DNA of 64,000 nucleotides from Psychrobacter sp. NZS113. Its GTDB lineage: Bacteria; Pseudomonadota; Gammaproteobacteria; Pseudomonadales; Moraxellaceae. The stretch is taken from NCBI RefSeq assembly GCF_015864825.1, contig NZ_JADYWL010000003.1:310001-374000 (forward strand), in the 5' to 3' direction. The notes below the pieces were generated by a model. That model searched no databases and was not told where the DNA came from. It saw only the letters and a list, made by a program, of their open reading frames with translations. Positions 9,397 to 18,914 of the stretch are shown here, piece after piece. The position numbers and the translations under genes are program-made. Numbering within the stretch: position 1 is the first letter of the stretch; each line of letters begins with the position of its first letter.

Positions 9397-9984
9397 TTAA
9401 GGGATCAACTTAAAGAAATGCTGACGATAGTGCTTGAGCTCACGGATAGAGTCACGAATATCGTCTAAGGCTAAATGACTGCCACCTTTTTCAAAGTTTC
9501 TTAAGATGTCAGGGCGCCAGCGGAAGCAAAGCTCTTTGATAGACGACACATCTAGATTACGATAATGGAAGAAGCGCTCAAGCTCTGGCATTTGGCGTGC
9601 CATAAAGCGACGATCTTGACAGATTGAGTTGCCACACATTGGAGACTTGCCACTATCGACCCATTTGTTCAAAAACTTAATGGTCTCAGCTTCGGCTTCT
9701 GCCAATGTCACGGTACTACGACGCACACGGTCGACCAATCCTGATTGACCATGTTGCTTAGTATTCCAATCATCCATTTTATTTAAGACTTGATCAGATA
9801 CCTTAATGGCAAACACCGGCCCTTCTGCGAGAACATTCAAATCTTCGTCCGTGACGACAGTGGCAATCTCGATAATCTCGTCATTGACGGTATCAAGACC
9901 TGTCATTTCTAGGTCAATCCATACCAGCCCTTTTTTGCCTTGGTTTCTGATTTTGATTTTATTGGGATGGTCATCGGTACTCAT
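9397..9984 (-). CDS. orn: Oligoribonuclease
   Basis: DEDDh 3'-5' exoribonuclease that degrades di- and short oligoribonucleotides at the end of mRNA decay and hydrolyses pGpG. Motifs: [10 protein letters not shown] (first Asp and Glu), [10 protein letters not shown] (second Asp) and [11 protein letters not shown] (His and last Asp). The start at 9984 (MSTDDHPNK, 195 aa) has AGGA 7 nt upstream. A longer in-frame start at 10047 would add a hydrophobic extension not typical of the family. The N-terminal 15 residues before the catalytic domain are polar and may be disordered. Confidence 0.95.
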   Translation of the reverse strand: MSTDDHPNKIKIRNQGKKGLVWIDLEMTGLDTVNDEIIEIATVVTDEDLNVLAEGPVFAIKVSDQVLNKMDDWNTKQHGQSGLVDRVRRSTVTLAEAEAETIKFLNKWVDSGKSPMCGNSICQDRRFMARQMPELERFFHYRNLDVSSIKELCFRWRPDILRNFEKGGSHLALDDIRDSIRELKHYRQHFFKLIP

Positions 9985-10211
9985 ATTTTGTCCTATGGTC
10001 AATAAAGCTTGGAACAACTTTGGGGCAATGTGAACTAAATAAACCACATATAAATGGTCATGCTCAAATGATATTATGTTGCGCTGACGGACTCATAACG
10101 TCTCAAAAACTTAAAACATTACAAAATCACCGTCTGGTATAGGCGCTTTAGGCTGTATGTTAGCAAATTTTCACGCTACACTTAGCAATATTTTTTAATA
10201 GGTTCAAACCC

Positions 10212-11315
10212 ATGGCATTAATCCGGCAACGCAAACTGACCAAACAGCAGATTCGTCGCATCGATAAGCAGCAATTGTTAAGTCAAGACAGCATCGATGA
10301 CAGTTTGATGGATGGCGTGGTCATGGCGCATTACGGTAAGCAACTAGAAGTACAAGTCACCAGCTTGCCTGCTGTGATACCGGTGCAGCCAGAGATTGGG
10401 CCTGATGACCCTGAGCCATTTTGGCAAACGCTCGAGTTGGGTGATATCTGGCGCTGCCATGTACGTACCAATTTGCCAATGCTAGCCGCTGGTGACCAAG
10501 TACGTTGGAATGCCGACTCCAATACAGGGTTTGGCCGTATCGAGTCTGTCAAACCGCGTACCTCGCTCGTCTCACGCCCTGATCGTTATCACAAGCTCAA
10601 ACCTGTCGCTGCCAACATCGATATCTTGGCCATTGTATTTGCACCACTACCTGCTGCTGCACCCACACTGATTGATCGCTACCTAGTGGTTTGTCATCTT
10701 GCTGACGTAAAGCCATTATTGGTGCTTAATAAAGCCGATTTACTGGCGCAAGAAAACGGCGTCGATACCAATGAGTTATTGGCACAATATGCAGCACTTG
10801 GGTATGAGAGCGTCTTAACCTCAGTCGACTGCCCTGAAAACGTCGCTGATAGCGATGAGCAAGAAGGACTGGATGAGCTAAAACGCTACATAGATAAGAA
10901 ACTGGTTATCTTTGCTGGACAGTCTGGTGTTGGTAAAAGTAGCTTAATCAATGCACTACTGCCAGAATCTGGTCAAGTGGTAAACATCATCTCTGAAAAC
11001 TCGAAGCTCGGTCAACACACCACCACCACTAGCCGCTTATTACCATTTAATCCAGATGACTTGACCCAAGGTGGCATCGTCGACACGCCCGGTATCCGTG
11101 AATATGGTATTTGGCATTTGAGTCCAGATGACATAATCTCGGGCTTCGTTGAGCTAGCACCACTGGCTGGTTACTGTCAGTTCCGTGACTGTCGTCACAC
11201 TCACAACAGCAAAGGCTGCGCATTATGGCAAGCCGTGGCTGATGGTGAAGTGTTGCAGCGCCGTGTCGAAAACCTTGTGACCCTTAGAGAAGAGGCTGAT
11301 ACTAAACCTTATTAA
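10212..11315 (+). CDS. rsgA: Ribosome small subunit-dependent GTPase A
   Basis: Circularly permuted GTPase that acts in late maturation of the 30S subunit. The order of motifs proves the permutation: an OB-fold N-terminal domain, then G4 (NKAD), then G1 (GQSGVGKSS), then G3 (DTPG), and last a Cys/His zinc-binding tail (CQFRDCRHTHNSKGC). The length of 367 aa is normal. The start is supported by the conserved basic N-terminus (RQRKLTKQQIRRI), though the ribosome binding site (AATAGG) is weak. It is divergent from orn. Confidence 0.96.
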   Translation: MALIRQRKLTKQQIRRIDKQQLLSQDSIDDSLMDGVVMAHYGKQLEVQVTSLPAVIPVQPEIGPDDPEPFWQTLELGDIWRCHVRTNLPMLAAGDQVRWNADSNTGFGRIESVKPRTSLVSRPDRYHKLKPVAANIDILAIVFAPLPAAAPTLIDRYLVVCHLADVKPLLVLNKADLLAQENGVDTNELLAQYAALGYESVLTSVDCPENVADSDEQEGLDELKRYIDKKLVIFAGQSGVGKSSLINALLPESGQVVNIISENSKLGQHTTTTSRLLPFNPDDLTQGGIVDTPGIREYGIWHLSPDDIISGFVELAPLAGYCQFRDCRHTHNSKGCALWQAVADGEVLQRRVENLVTLREEADTKPY

Positions 11316-11457
11316 TTGCTGCCTTATTAATCGTTCATTACTAGGTTGACCATCACACGTTTACTATGGATGGTCTAATCGGTATAATAGCGCCTTGTTC
11401 AATATCGTTGGGCTGGCTTCTCGGCTTAATAGAACACTTATTTTTTGGAGGTATGGT

Positions 11458-11913
11458 TTGGATCGTGCGCTGGATTTTGTGGGCAACCACCCGTTTTTAT
11501 TTGGTATATTGGCCGTACTTGCCATACTGTTTTTTGCTATTGAAAACAAACGTAGCGGCAGAAAAATATCGCCTAATACCCTTGGTATGATGGTTAACTC
11601 GCAAAATGCGCAGCTGATCGATATTCGTGCCAAAAAGAAGTTTGAGTCAGGTTATATCCAAGGCAGCCGCAACATACCTTTCACTGATCTCAAAGACCGC
11701 ATAGAAGAAATTCGTGCCATTGAGCAACCAGTCATTATTATCTGTGATATGGGTGTGCAAGCTGGCGCTGCGATTCAGATGATCGGTAAAGATGATGTCT
11801 ACCGTTTAGAAGGTGGTGTTGGCGGCTGGCAAGGCGCAGGCATGCCGTTGGTTGGTGTAAAAGATGTTAAGCCAAAGAACAAAGGCAAAGCCAAGCCGAG
11901 TTTGCATAAATAG
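11458..11913 (+). CDS. yibN: Membrane-anchored rhodanese-like protein (YibN-like)
   Basis: Single rhodanese domain behind an N-terminal membrane anchor (HPFLFGILAVLAILFFAI, about residues 11-28). The active loop IICDMGVQAG keeps the Cys expected to carry sulfur. I place the start at TTG 11458 because GGAGG lies 6 nt before it; the upstream in-frame TTG at 11395 has no such site. This gives 151 aa, close to E. coli YibN (143 aa). The order yibN-grxC-secB matches that of E. coli, which supports the name. The substrate is unknown. Confidence 0.85.
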   Translation: MDRALDFVGNHPFLFGILAVLAILFFAIENKRSGRKISPNTLGMMVNSQNAQLIDIRAKKKFESGYIQGSRNIPFTDLKDRIEEIRAIEQPVIIICDMGVQAGAAIQMIGKDDVYRLEGGVGGWQGAGMPLVGVKDVKPKNKGKAKPSLHK

Positions 11914-11978
11914 CAAGTCGTATTACTATTTAGATAAATGCTCAACGGGCAACAATTAATATCTGATTGATACGCTCA

Positions 11979-12011
11979 AAAAAAGACACCTTATCGATAG
12001 GTGTCTTTTTG
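11979..12011. terminator. Intrinsic terminator after the rhodanese gene
   Basis: Stem AAAAGACACC / GGTGTCTTTT with a 9 nt loop and T-run. It separates yibN from grxC, so the two are probably not one transcript in spite of the conserved order. Confidence 0.85.
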
Positions 12012-12185
12012 TTTGTGGCATTTATGCTACCCTCAGCGCTTTTATGCGCCAGCATCTTGAATTTGATATGCTCATCCCCACTTTAATAATGAGCATCACC
12101 AAATATATTTTTAATATCAATTTATGTGCTGGTAACGGATTACAATAAAACGTTTACCTTCTAAATCAATAAATAAGGATTCATC

Positions 12186-12449
12186 ATGACCGTACCTGTT
12201 AAAGTCTACACGACCCCTATCTGCCCATACTGCTCAAACGCCAAACAACTGCTAAAAACCAAAGGCGTTGCTTATGAAGAGATTGGCATGCACGACATCA
12301 GTAGCGAAGAGCGCCAAGCATTGATGAAAAAAACCAATAACTATCGCACCGTGCCACAAATCTTCGTTGGTGATACCTTTGTCGGTGGTTTCGATGAGCT
12401 TAATCAAATGAACCAACAAGGTAAACTTGACGAGCTATTAGCGGGTTAA
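12186..12449 (+). CDS. grxC: Glutaredoxin 3
   Basis: Small dithiol glutaredoxin of 87 aa that reduces disulfides and glutathionylated proteins with glutathione. The CPYC active site is at residues 13-16; the TVPQIFVGD segment carries the cis-Pro and the GGFDEL stretch binds glutathione, as in E. coli GrxC. AAGGA lies before the ATG. It lies upstream of secB, as in many gammaproteobacteria. Confidence 0.95.
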   Translation: MTVPVKVYTTPICPYCSNAKQLLKTKGVAYEEIGMHDISSEERQALMKKTNNYRTVPQIFVGDTFVGGFDELNQMNQQGKLDELLAG

Positions 12450-12631
12450 TCTGCTGCCTGTTTTTTGAACCCACCTCTACTTATACAAAGATAGAGAAAG
12501 AGGTAGGTTCAAGACTAGTAATAAAAAGTATTGATAAAAATGTCGAGATTCAGTCTCGATTTATATTACAATGAACTTTGATTAAAATGACCTTTTTCCC
12601 AATTATTTGATCTAATTTTAGAGGAATTACC

Positions 12632-13084
12632 ATGGCTGACGAACAAGCACAACCACAATTGGCACTAGAGCGCATTTACGTAAAAGACATGTCACTTGAA
12701 GTGCCAGGCGCTAGTGTATTCACCAAAGAGTGGAACCCAGAGCTTGATATCAACCTATCTAGCAATGCTGAAAAGCTTGATGATGATCATTATCAAATCA
12801 TTTTGACCGTGAGTGTTACGGCTAAAAATGCTGATGAAGCAGCCTTTATCGCTGAAGTGCATCAAGCGGGTATTTTCTTATTAAAAGACATTCCAGAAGA
12901 CCAAATCGGTCAAATCTTGGGTGCATACTGCCCTAACGTGCTATTCCCATATGCTCGTGAAGTCATCAGTGACATCGTGACCCGTGGTAGCTTCCCACAG
13001 TTATTACTAGCACCAGTAAACTTTGATCAAGCTTACGCGCAAAGCCAGCAGCAAGCGCAAGTTGATGCTCAAGGTAATGCATAA
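12632..13084 (+). CDS. secB: Protein-export chaperone SecB
   Basis: Tetrameric cytosolic chaperone that keeps precursors unfolded and hands them to SecA. The sequence shows the family core: [14 protein letters not shown] near the N-terminus, VTVTAK-like strands, and [20 protein letters not shown] followed by [14 protein letters not shown]. The length of 150 aa is typical. The ATG follows AGAGGAATTACC. The C-terminal tail is Gln/Ala-rich. A terminator follows directly. Confidence 0.97.
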   Translation: MADEQAQPQLALERIYVKDMSLEVPGASVFTKEWNPELDINLSSNAEKLDDDHYQIILTVSVTAKNADEAAFIAEVHQAGIFLLKDIPEDQIGQILGAYCPNVLFPYAREVISDIVTRGSFPQLLLAPVNFDQAYAQSQQQAQVDAQGNA

Positions 13085-13120
13085 GCTTTAGCTTGATGAC
13101 GTATTGATATAGCAGTATTT

Positions 13121-13157
13121 AAAAGCCGTTTACTTTCTATAGGTAAGCGGCTTTTTT
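13121..13157 (+). terminator. Intrinsic terminator of secB
   Basis: Stem AAAAGCCGTTTAC / GTAAGCGGCTTTT with a short loop and a T-run, 36 nt after the secB stop. Confidence 0.85.
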
Positions 13158-13211
13158 ATGCCCTATTGGTCACCTATCTTTGTAAAAATACTTTTCTTTA
13201 TAGTGAGGCAC

Positions 13212-13249
13212 AAAAAAGACCCTACTAATGAATGATTAGCAGGGTCTTA
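13212..13249 (-). terminator. Intrinsic terminator of adk
   Basis: Arms AAGACCCTGCTAAT and ATTAGTAGGGTCTT on the minus strand, then TTTTTTG. It is separate from the neighbouring secB terminator, so each convergent gene has its own. Confidence 0.85.
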
Positions 13250-13280
13250 GATAGTGCTATCAACAATCTATAATAAGCGA

Positions 13281-13937
13281 TTAGCCTTTTAGAGCTGATA
13301 AGATTTGTTGCTTCACATCATCGATACCTTGAGTACCATCGAACTTATCATACTTAGGTGCATCAGCACCTTCTTTGGCTTTGTCTTGATAAAAACCAAC
13401 AAGTGCAGATGTCTGCTCATGATAAGTCGCTAGACGATCACGAATCGTAGATTCTTTATCATCTTCACGCTGGATTAACGCTTCGCCAGTCACATCATCA
13501 AGACCGTCTTGCTTAGGTGGATTGTGATGAACGTGATAAACGCGACCTGAGCCTGGATGCTGGCGGCGGCCAGACAGACGGTTGACGATTTCATCATCAG
13601 GAACGCTGATTTCAACCACATGGTTAATCGCAACGTCAGCATCTGCAAGCGCTTGAGCTTGTGGAATCGTACGTGGGAAACCATCAAAGATACAACCGTT
13701 GACACAATCAGGCTTAGCGATACGTTCTTTCACTAGGTTAATGATAAGGTCATCAGAAACCAAGCCACCAGCATTCATGATATCTTTGGCTTTTTTGCCG
13801 AGCTCGCTACCCTCTTTAATTGCTGCACGCAGCATATCGCCAGTTGAGATTTGCGGGATATCATATTCTTTCGAAATGAACTGGGCTTGGGTACCTTTAC
13901 CGGCGCCTGGTGGACCTAGCAAAATAATACGCATCAT
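13281..13937 (-). CDS. adk: Adenylate kinase
   Basis: Converts ATP and AMP to two ADP in the cytosol. The P-loop [10 protein letters not shown] is at the N-terminus, [15 protein letters not shown] gives the AMP-binding region, and [23 protein letters not shown] begins the long LID domain. The LID lacks the four Cys of zinc-binding adenylate kinases, as usual for Gram-negative enzymes. Two ATG codons are adjacent; the first (13937) is 9 nt from GGAG and is preferred. Length 218 aa. Confidence 0.97.
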   Translation of the reverse strand: MMRIILLGPPGAGKGTQAQFISKEYDIPQISTGDMLRAAIKEGSELGKKAKDIMNAGGLVSDDLIINLVKERIAKPDCVNGCIFDGFPRTIPQAQALADADVAINHVVEISVPDDEIVNRLSGRRQHPGSGRVYHVHHNPPKQDGLDDVTGEALIQREDDKESTIRDRLATYHEQTSALVGFYQDKAKEGADAPKYDKFDGTQGIDDVKQQILSALKG

Positions 13938-14154
13938 TATACGATTCTCCTTAATAAATAGGATTTTGGGACTAATACAACGTTGGGATTGGTTGTTTGC
14001 AAGGCTACCTTACATTGTGGCCCTGCAAAGCTCAAGTATTTTAATTATTTGGGGTGATAAGTTGCGATGACTTACCTGTTCATATAATACTGTTGCACGC
14101 TGCTATATCGGACAGCAGCGCTTATATCATAAGTGCTAGCAACAGATAAACAGA

Positions 14155-15435
14155 CTAAGGTATTTGCTGATTAATGTCTACATTGACCTCAGTTTGTTCA
14201 GCGCCAATCACGACTGGATTGCCTGACAAGTCACCTGATTCAGCACTAGCAGTGCCGCTATGACTAATGCGTGCGATGACTGCTAATTGCACCTTTTCGT
14301 CTCGAGCAGACTTCAACGTACGTTCAGGCATCATAGCATCCAAATCACTTAGGCTAATATTGGCTTCACCTTGCTTAATGACACTAATCGGTAAACGCTT
14401 AGCTGCAAATGGCGGACCACCATTCACGTCACGTATTGCCACAAATAGCACATCGTCAGCCTTAACCAATGGCAACAGACTTGCATTGATCTTCACATTG
14501 ACTTCAACGCCTTCAGACGCTTGCTGCTTCTGAGCACTCACACTGGCACTTAACTCATCCAAACTCGATAGCGCTTGGGTATGGTCGCCAGGCTTGGCAG
14601 AAATGCTCTCACGTAGACGTCTAATCCAGCCTTGTGCTTGATCAAAGTTACTACTGCGTGCCTCACCCATTGCCATGAGCATTTGCGCACCTTCGTGCGC
14701 AGGATTTTTAGCCAATACGCCTTCTAGCACTCGACGAGTATTAGCATCTAACTGGCCTTTATTAGCAAAAAAGCTAATCTGTGCATAGGTAGTCGCGATT
14801 TCTTCATTGTCCGGTGTTAAACGATAAGCACGTGATAAAGCCTCTAGTGCCGAATCGGTCGCTTCTAATGATAAAAACAGCTCTGATAGGCGCATCCAGC
14901 GATTGGGATCATCGGCATGACGATAGACATTGGTCTGCATAGCACTAATGAGCTGCTGACCATCTTCGATCGCCCAAGCTGGTGGCTGATCAATCTTACC
15001 AGTTAGTAAGTCATCAGCCACTTGGCTGACCTTGTCTTCGGCTGCCCACAGCTCGAACACAGGGGTACGATCGCCGACCATAACATACGCCATAGCCGAC
15101 AACACAGGTACCCAAACGATAATAATTAGGCGACTCTTAATGCCAGGTGTGACCATCGGTGTGACTTCACGCTGAGCATCTAACAGCTGACGCTCAAGCT
15201 CAAGCTTTTGATTCTGATAGTGACTGTCGTCAATAGTGCCACTATCTTTATCGGTTTTTAATTCTGCTAAACGCTCACGGAACACCGCAACGTTGATATC
15301 TAATAGCTGATTGTCTACTTGTTTTTCTTGTGAACGAGGCGATCTTAACCACGGTATGATAGTAATCACAGCAAGTATTAAGGCTGTAAGTAAGCTTAGA
15401 GCAATAAATAAGCCCACAGTAGAGAATATGGTCAT
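14155..15435 (-). CDS. ccmI: Cytochrome c maturation protein CcmI
   Basis: Inner-membrane chaperone that holds apocytochrome c for heme ligation by CcmFH. Two N-terminal membrane segments (about residues 5-30 and 103-122) frame a cytoplasmic coiled-coil-like loop (VAVFRERLAELKTDKDSGTIDDSHY), which is the CcmI signature. The periplasmic part has TPR-like helices (residues about 170-300) and a C-terminal beta domain of the CycH type. It is the last gene of the ccmFGHI operon: its ATG overlaps the ccmH stop in ATGA at 15432-15435, so translation is probably coupled. Length 426 aa. Confidence 0.92.
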   Translation of the reverse strand: MTIFSTVGLFIALSLLTALILAVITIIPWLRSPRSQEKQVDNQLLDINVAVFRERLAELKTDKDSGTIDDSHYQNQKLELERQLLDAQREVTPMVTPGIKSRLIIIVWVPVLSAMAYVMVGDRTPVFELWAAEDKVSQVADDLLTGKIDQPPAWAIEDGQQLISAMQTNVYRHADDPNRWMRLSELFLSLEATDSALEALSRAYRLTPDNEEIATTYAQISFFANKGQLDANTRRVLEGVLAKNPAHEGAQMLMAMGEARSSNFDQAQGWIRRLRESISAKPGDHTQALSSLDELSASVSAQKQQASEGVEVNVKINASLLPLVKADDVLFVAIRDVNGGPPFAAKRLPISVIKQGEANISLSDLDAMMPERTLKSARDEKVQLAVIARISHSGTASAESGDLSGNPVVIGAEQTEVNVDINQQIP

Positions 15436-15995
15436 TTTTTGTCCTCGAGACTTGTGATGTCATGATCTTTCTTATCATTGCTCTCAGCACGTGATAACAA
15501 GCGATCAAGTTCAGCTTTTTCGGCAGAAGATAGCGCTGTGGCAGTACTATTTACTGTCACCCCACTCTCCCCGCTCGCCACAAGCTGACGCCGTTTGCTT
15601 TGCCAGAACCAACCTGCGACCAAAATGATGAGCAATAATGGCGGAAAAAACCATAAAATCCACGTTGATGGACGTACAGGCGGCTTATAACTAATAAAAT
15701 CGCCATAACGCTCCTGCATATAAGCGCGAATTTCACCATCACTACGACCGTCTTTTATCAAATCATAGGTTTTTTGCTTCAAATCTTGAGCAATCGGTGC
15801 GTCAGAGCCTGCAAGATTCTGGTTTTGACATTTGGGGCAACGAAACTCTTCAATGAGACCACGATACTGAGCTTCTTGCTGCGGAGAATCAAAGTCATAG
15901 ACCTCAATTGCCGCATAACTGCTCATACTTAAGAGACAAGCAATGATAAAACCTGCTAACTGTAGCGTCGCCTTCTTTATTTGATAAGCAATCAT
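15432..15995 (-). CDS. ccmH: Cytochrome c maturation protein CcmH
   Basis: Membrane-bound, periplasm-facing thiol protein that reduces the heme-binding cysteines of apocytochrome c. The mature part contains FRCPKCQNQNL (Cys53 and Cys56, the LRCxxCQNQ motif), followed by one membrane segment (TWILWFFPPLLLIILVAGWFW). A signal peptide ends near residue 29. The ATG at 15995 overlaps the ccmG stop in ATGA and has AGGAGG 7 nt upstream; an in-frame GTG at 16001 is too close to that site. The length of 187 aa fits a short CcmH whose TPR part is the separate gene ccmI. Confidence 0.94.
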   Translation of the reverse strand: MIAYQIKKATLQLAGFIIACLLSMSSYAAIEVYDFDSPQQEAQYRGLIEEFRCPKCQNQNLAGSDAPIAQDLKQKTYDLIKDGRSDGEIRAYMQERYGDFISYKPPVRPSTWILWFFPPLLLIILVAGWFWQSKRRQLVASGESGVTVNSTATALSSAEKAELDRLLSRAESNDKKDHDITSLEDKK

Positions 15996-16651
15996 TTGCA
16001 CGCCTCCTGAACCTGGCTCAGCTCTGGACTGACGTTTTTATCATTGGCTTCATTGAGTACCATCAAGCAAGGCGTGATACGACTTTGCCAATTGCTTTCA
16101 TTGATCTCACCAATGATATGCTGACGAATAATACCCTCGCCATCGACGATGAAAGTCTCAGGCGCACCCGTCAAGCCCAAGTCCAATGCAAACTGACCAG
16201 ACAAATCTTGAATAGACATCGAGAACGGATCACCACCTCGGTTTAAGTACCCTAACGCATCGCCAATATCATCTTTGTAATTGACACCGACCAGATTGAC
16301 ACCGCGCTCTTCTAATTGCATTAAGAACGGGTGCTCAATGATACAGGTTGGACACCAAGAGCCCCAAATGTTCATCAAAAACGGCTTGTCAGGCAGATTT
16401 TCATTGGTCATGATGCGGCTAGTGTCTGATAACAGTGGCAGCTCAAACGTTGGTACTGGGCGCTCAAGTGCCGTATTGGTAACGATATCCGTTGGTTTGC
16501 CCAAACGCATATATAGCATGACGACAAAACCAAGGAATACAATTAACGGAATAACAAACCATAATTTAAGCTGTTTTTTGTTCATGGTTTTTGTGCTGCT
16601 TGCTTTATCTTTTTTCGGACTTGGATCAGAGGAATGGTTTGATGTACTCAT
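15992..16651 (-). CDS. ccmG: Thiol:disulfide oxidoreductase CcmG (DsbE)
   Basis: Membrane-anchored periplasmic thioredoxin-like protein that passes electrons to CcmH or apocytochrome c. A polar N-terminus of about 28 residues precedes one membrane helix (WFVIPLIVFLGFVVMLYM). The active site WCPTC is at residues 99-103, and GAPETFIVDGEG supplies the cis-Pro and the acidic loop typical of CcmG. The start codon overlaps the ccmF stop by one base (TAATG). Length 219 aa; the N-terminal Ser/Lys-rich stretch is longer than usual. Confidence 0.94.
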   Translation of the reverse strand: MSTSNHSSDPSPKKDKASSTKTMNKKQLKLWFVIPLIVFLGFVVMLYMRLGKPTDIVTNTALERPVPTFELPLLSDTSRIMTNENLPDKPFLMNIWGSWCPTCIIEHPFLMQLEERGVNLVGVNYKDDIGDALGYLNRGGDPFSMSIQDLSGQFALDLGLTGAPETFIVDGEGIIRQHIIGEINESNWQSRITPCLMVLNEANDKNVSPELSQVQEACK

Positions 16652-18681
16652 TACTTATCCCCCATCTTTATTGCTGGCGAATCCAAATCAGCCACTGTCG
16701 TAAAGCCAGATTTGCTTGCCGCAATTTGCGCAGGCGTCTTGGCTTTCTTAATACGATAACGGTGATCCAACATGCTGAGCAATGCACCAAATGCCATAAT
16801 CAAAGCACCAAGCCATATCCAACGGATAAGCGGTTTAACGTAAATACGGAAGGCCCACTCGTTACTATCCTCTGCGATAGGTTCGCCAAGTGCTACGTAC
16901 ACATCACGCATTAGACTGGCATCAATAGCCGCTTCTGTCATAGGCATCATGCTGATGATGTAATTACGTTTGTCAGGATATAATGTCGTCACCGCCTGAC
17001 CGTCTTTGGTTATCTCAACTTCAGCTTGTGTGGCATCAAAGTTACTGCCTTTTACTTCACTGAAGCCTTTGACGGTAAAGTCATAACCTTGGACATGAAC
17101 GCTGTCATTTGGTCCAAGCGCGACATCCCGCTCGATACTTAATGTGCTGGTAAATGCAATACCAATCACCGCCACAATCACACCGACGTGAGCGGTCTGT
17201 TGACCCCAATAGCTCAGACGTAATTGACGTAGTCCCTTAAGAAAGCTCGGGGCATTTTTGGTTTTGTCTTTGAAATCCACCACCATCCAGAACAGCACCC
17301 AAAAACTGACTGCCAACGTGACGCCAATATTGAGCATCGCAGACGGGCTAGTGAAATATGCAATAACTGCTGCCAATACAACACTACTCGCCGCAATCAC
17401 CATGCCGGCGCCCAATAACGGACGGCTGTCTTTTTTCCAGCGAATATTGGAGCCCATACCCATCGCGACTAATATCAACCAAGTTAGTGGGACAAATAGC
17501 GCATTGAAATACGGAGGACCGACAGAGACTTGTCCTAAATTGAAGGAATCAGCGATAATAGGATATAGCGTACCGAGCAGTACGACCAAAGTTGAAATCA
17601 AAAGGATGACGTTATTAATAACTAAGAACGACTCACGTGAAACTAACTGATACTGACTTTCGACCGTCAAGCGCCAGCCGCGTACAGCAAACATCAATAA
17701 GCCACCACCGATAATCACACCAAGAATCACTAAGATGACAAGACCACGAGTTGGATCAGCGGCAAACGAATGCACGGAGGTAATCACGCCTGAGCGTACA
17801 AGGAATGTACCTAGTAAACTAAGTGCAAAGGCAAAAATCGCCAGCATGATAGTCCATGCTTTGAACACACCGCGTTTTTCGGTAACAGCAAGCGAATGTA
17901 GCAAAGCCGTGCCTGCCAACCATGGCATCAGTGAGGCATTCTCTACTGGATCCCAGAACCACCAACCACCCCAGCCAAGCTCATAATAAGCCCACCATGA
18001 GCCTAGTGCGATACCAACGGTCAAAAAACCCCAAGCAGCTAGCGCCCATGGACGCGACCAGCGTGTCCATACCGCATCTAAACGACCTTCCCACAATGCC
18101 GCCATACAAAAAGCAAATGGCACGACTAAACCCACATAGCCCATATAAAGCATCGGTGGATGAATAATCAAACCAAAATCTTGTAGCACAGGATTTAGAT
18201 CTGCACCATCAACAGGTAAGTTAGGCAATGTACGGTCAAACGGCGATGAGGTAAAGATAAGCATCGCTAGCATCATCATCTGCACGCCAGCTAATATCAC
18301 CAATACTCGCGCACGCATAGACAATGGTAGACCACGGCTGAAATAAGAGACCAGCGCACACCAAGTGGCCATAATGGTCATCCAAAGCAGCAATGAACCC
18401 TCGTGCCCACCCCACGTTGCTGATAACTTATAGTACCAAGGCAATAGAGTATTCGAATGTTGAGTGACATAGACGAGGCTAAAGTCATTGTAATAAAAGC
18501 CTGCCATCAGCGCGGCAAATGAGGTGATCATTGCAGCAAACTGTGCCCATGCCAAACTTGGCGCTAGACGCTGCCATGCAACGTGGTCACGCATGATGCC
18601 GATGGTCGGTAATACTACCTGTAAAATCGCCAACATAAAGGCGGCGAGCAAGGCAAAATAACCCAATTCTGTGATTAACAT
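16651..18681 (-). CDS. ccmF: Cytochrome c heme lyase subunit CcmF
   Basis: Large polytopic inner-membrane protein that, with CcmH and CcmI, attaches heme to apocytochrome c. It has the Trp-rich heme-handling motif WGGWWFWDPVENAS and the early WGGHEGSLLLW motif, and many membrane segments across its 676 aa. A large periplasmic loop lies near residues 520-615, before the last membrane segment. It is the first gene of ccmF-G-H-I. The ccmABCDE genes are not in the window, so the maturation genes are split in this genome. The 18682-18914 stretch upstream contains its promoter region only. Confidence 0.95.
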   Translation of the reverse strand: MLITELGYFALLAAFMLAILQVVLPTIGIMRDHVAWQRLAPSLAWAQFAAMITSFAALMAGFYYNDFSLVYVTQHSNTLLPWYYKLSATWGGHEGSLLLWMTIMATWCALVSYFSRGLPLSMRARVLVILAGVQMMMLAMLIFTSSPFDRTLPNLPVDGADLNPVLQDFGLIIHPPMLYMGYVGLVVPFAFCMAALWEGRLDAVWTRWSRPWALAAWGFLTVGIALGSWWAYYELGWGGWWFWDPVENASLMPWLAGTALLHSLAVTEKRGVFKAWTIMLAIFAFALSLLGTFLVRSGVITSVHSFAADPTRGLVILVILGVIIGGGLLMFAVRGWRLTVESQYQLVSRESFLVINNVILLISTLVVLLGTLYPIIADSFNLGQVSVGPPYFNALFVPLTWLILVAMGMGSNIRWKKDSRPLLGAGMVIAASSVVLAAVIAYFTSPSAMLNIGVTLAVSFWVLFWMVVDFKDKTKNAPSFLKGLRQLRLSYWGQQTAHVGVIVAVIGIAFTSTLSIERDVALGPNDSVHVQGYDFTVKGFSEVKGSNFDATQAEVEITKDGQAVTTLYPDKRNYIISMMPMTEAAIDASLMRDVYVALGEPIAEDSNEWAFRIYVKPLIRWIWLGALIMAFGALLSMLDHRYRIKKAKTPAQIAASKSGFTTVADLDSPAIKMGDK

Positions 18682-18914
18682 ACGGTCTAACCTTGTTTAC
18701 CTTAATACGGTCATAGTTTATTTGAGGGATTAGAATGTTAAGACGTTATAAGCATCCAGTATTTGTGACTGCTATATTTATGATTGCGATGATTGGCGTA
18801 ACCAGCCCTTGCAGCTTGAGACGCTTACAGCATGGTACATTAGCGCCAACTTGTCACGTTTTTGTATCCACTCTGTATGCGATGTGTATAAAGCACATAA
18901 AAGTTAATCTATTG

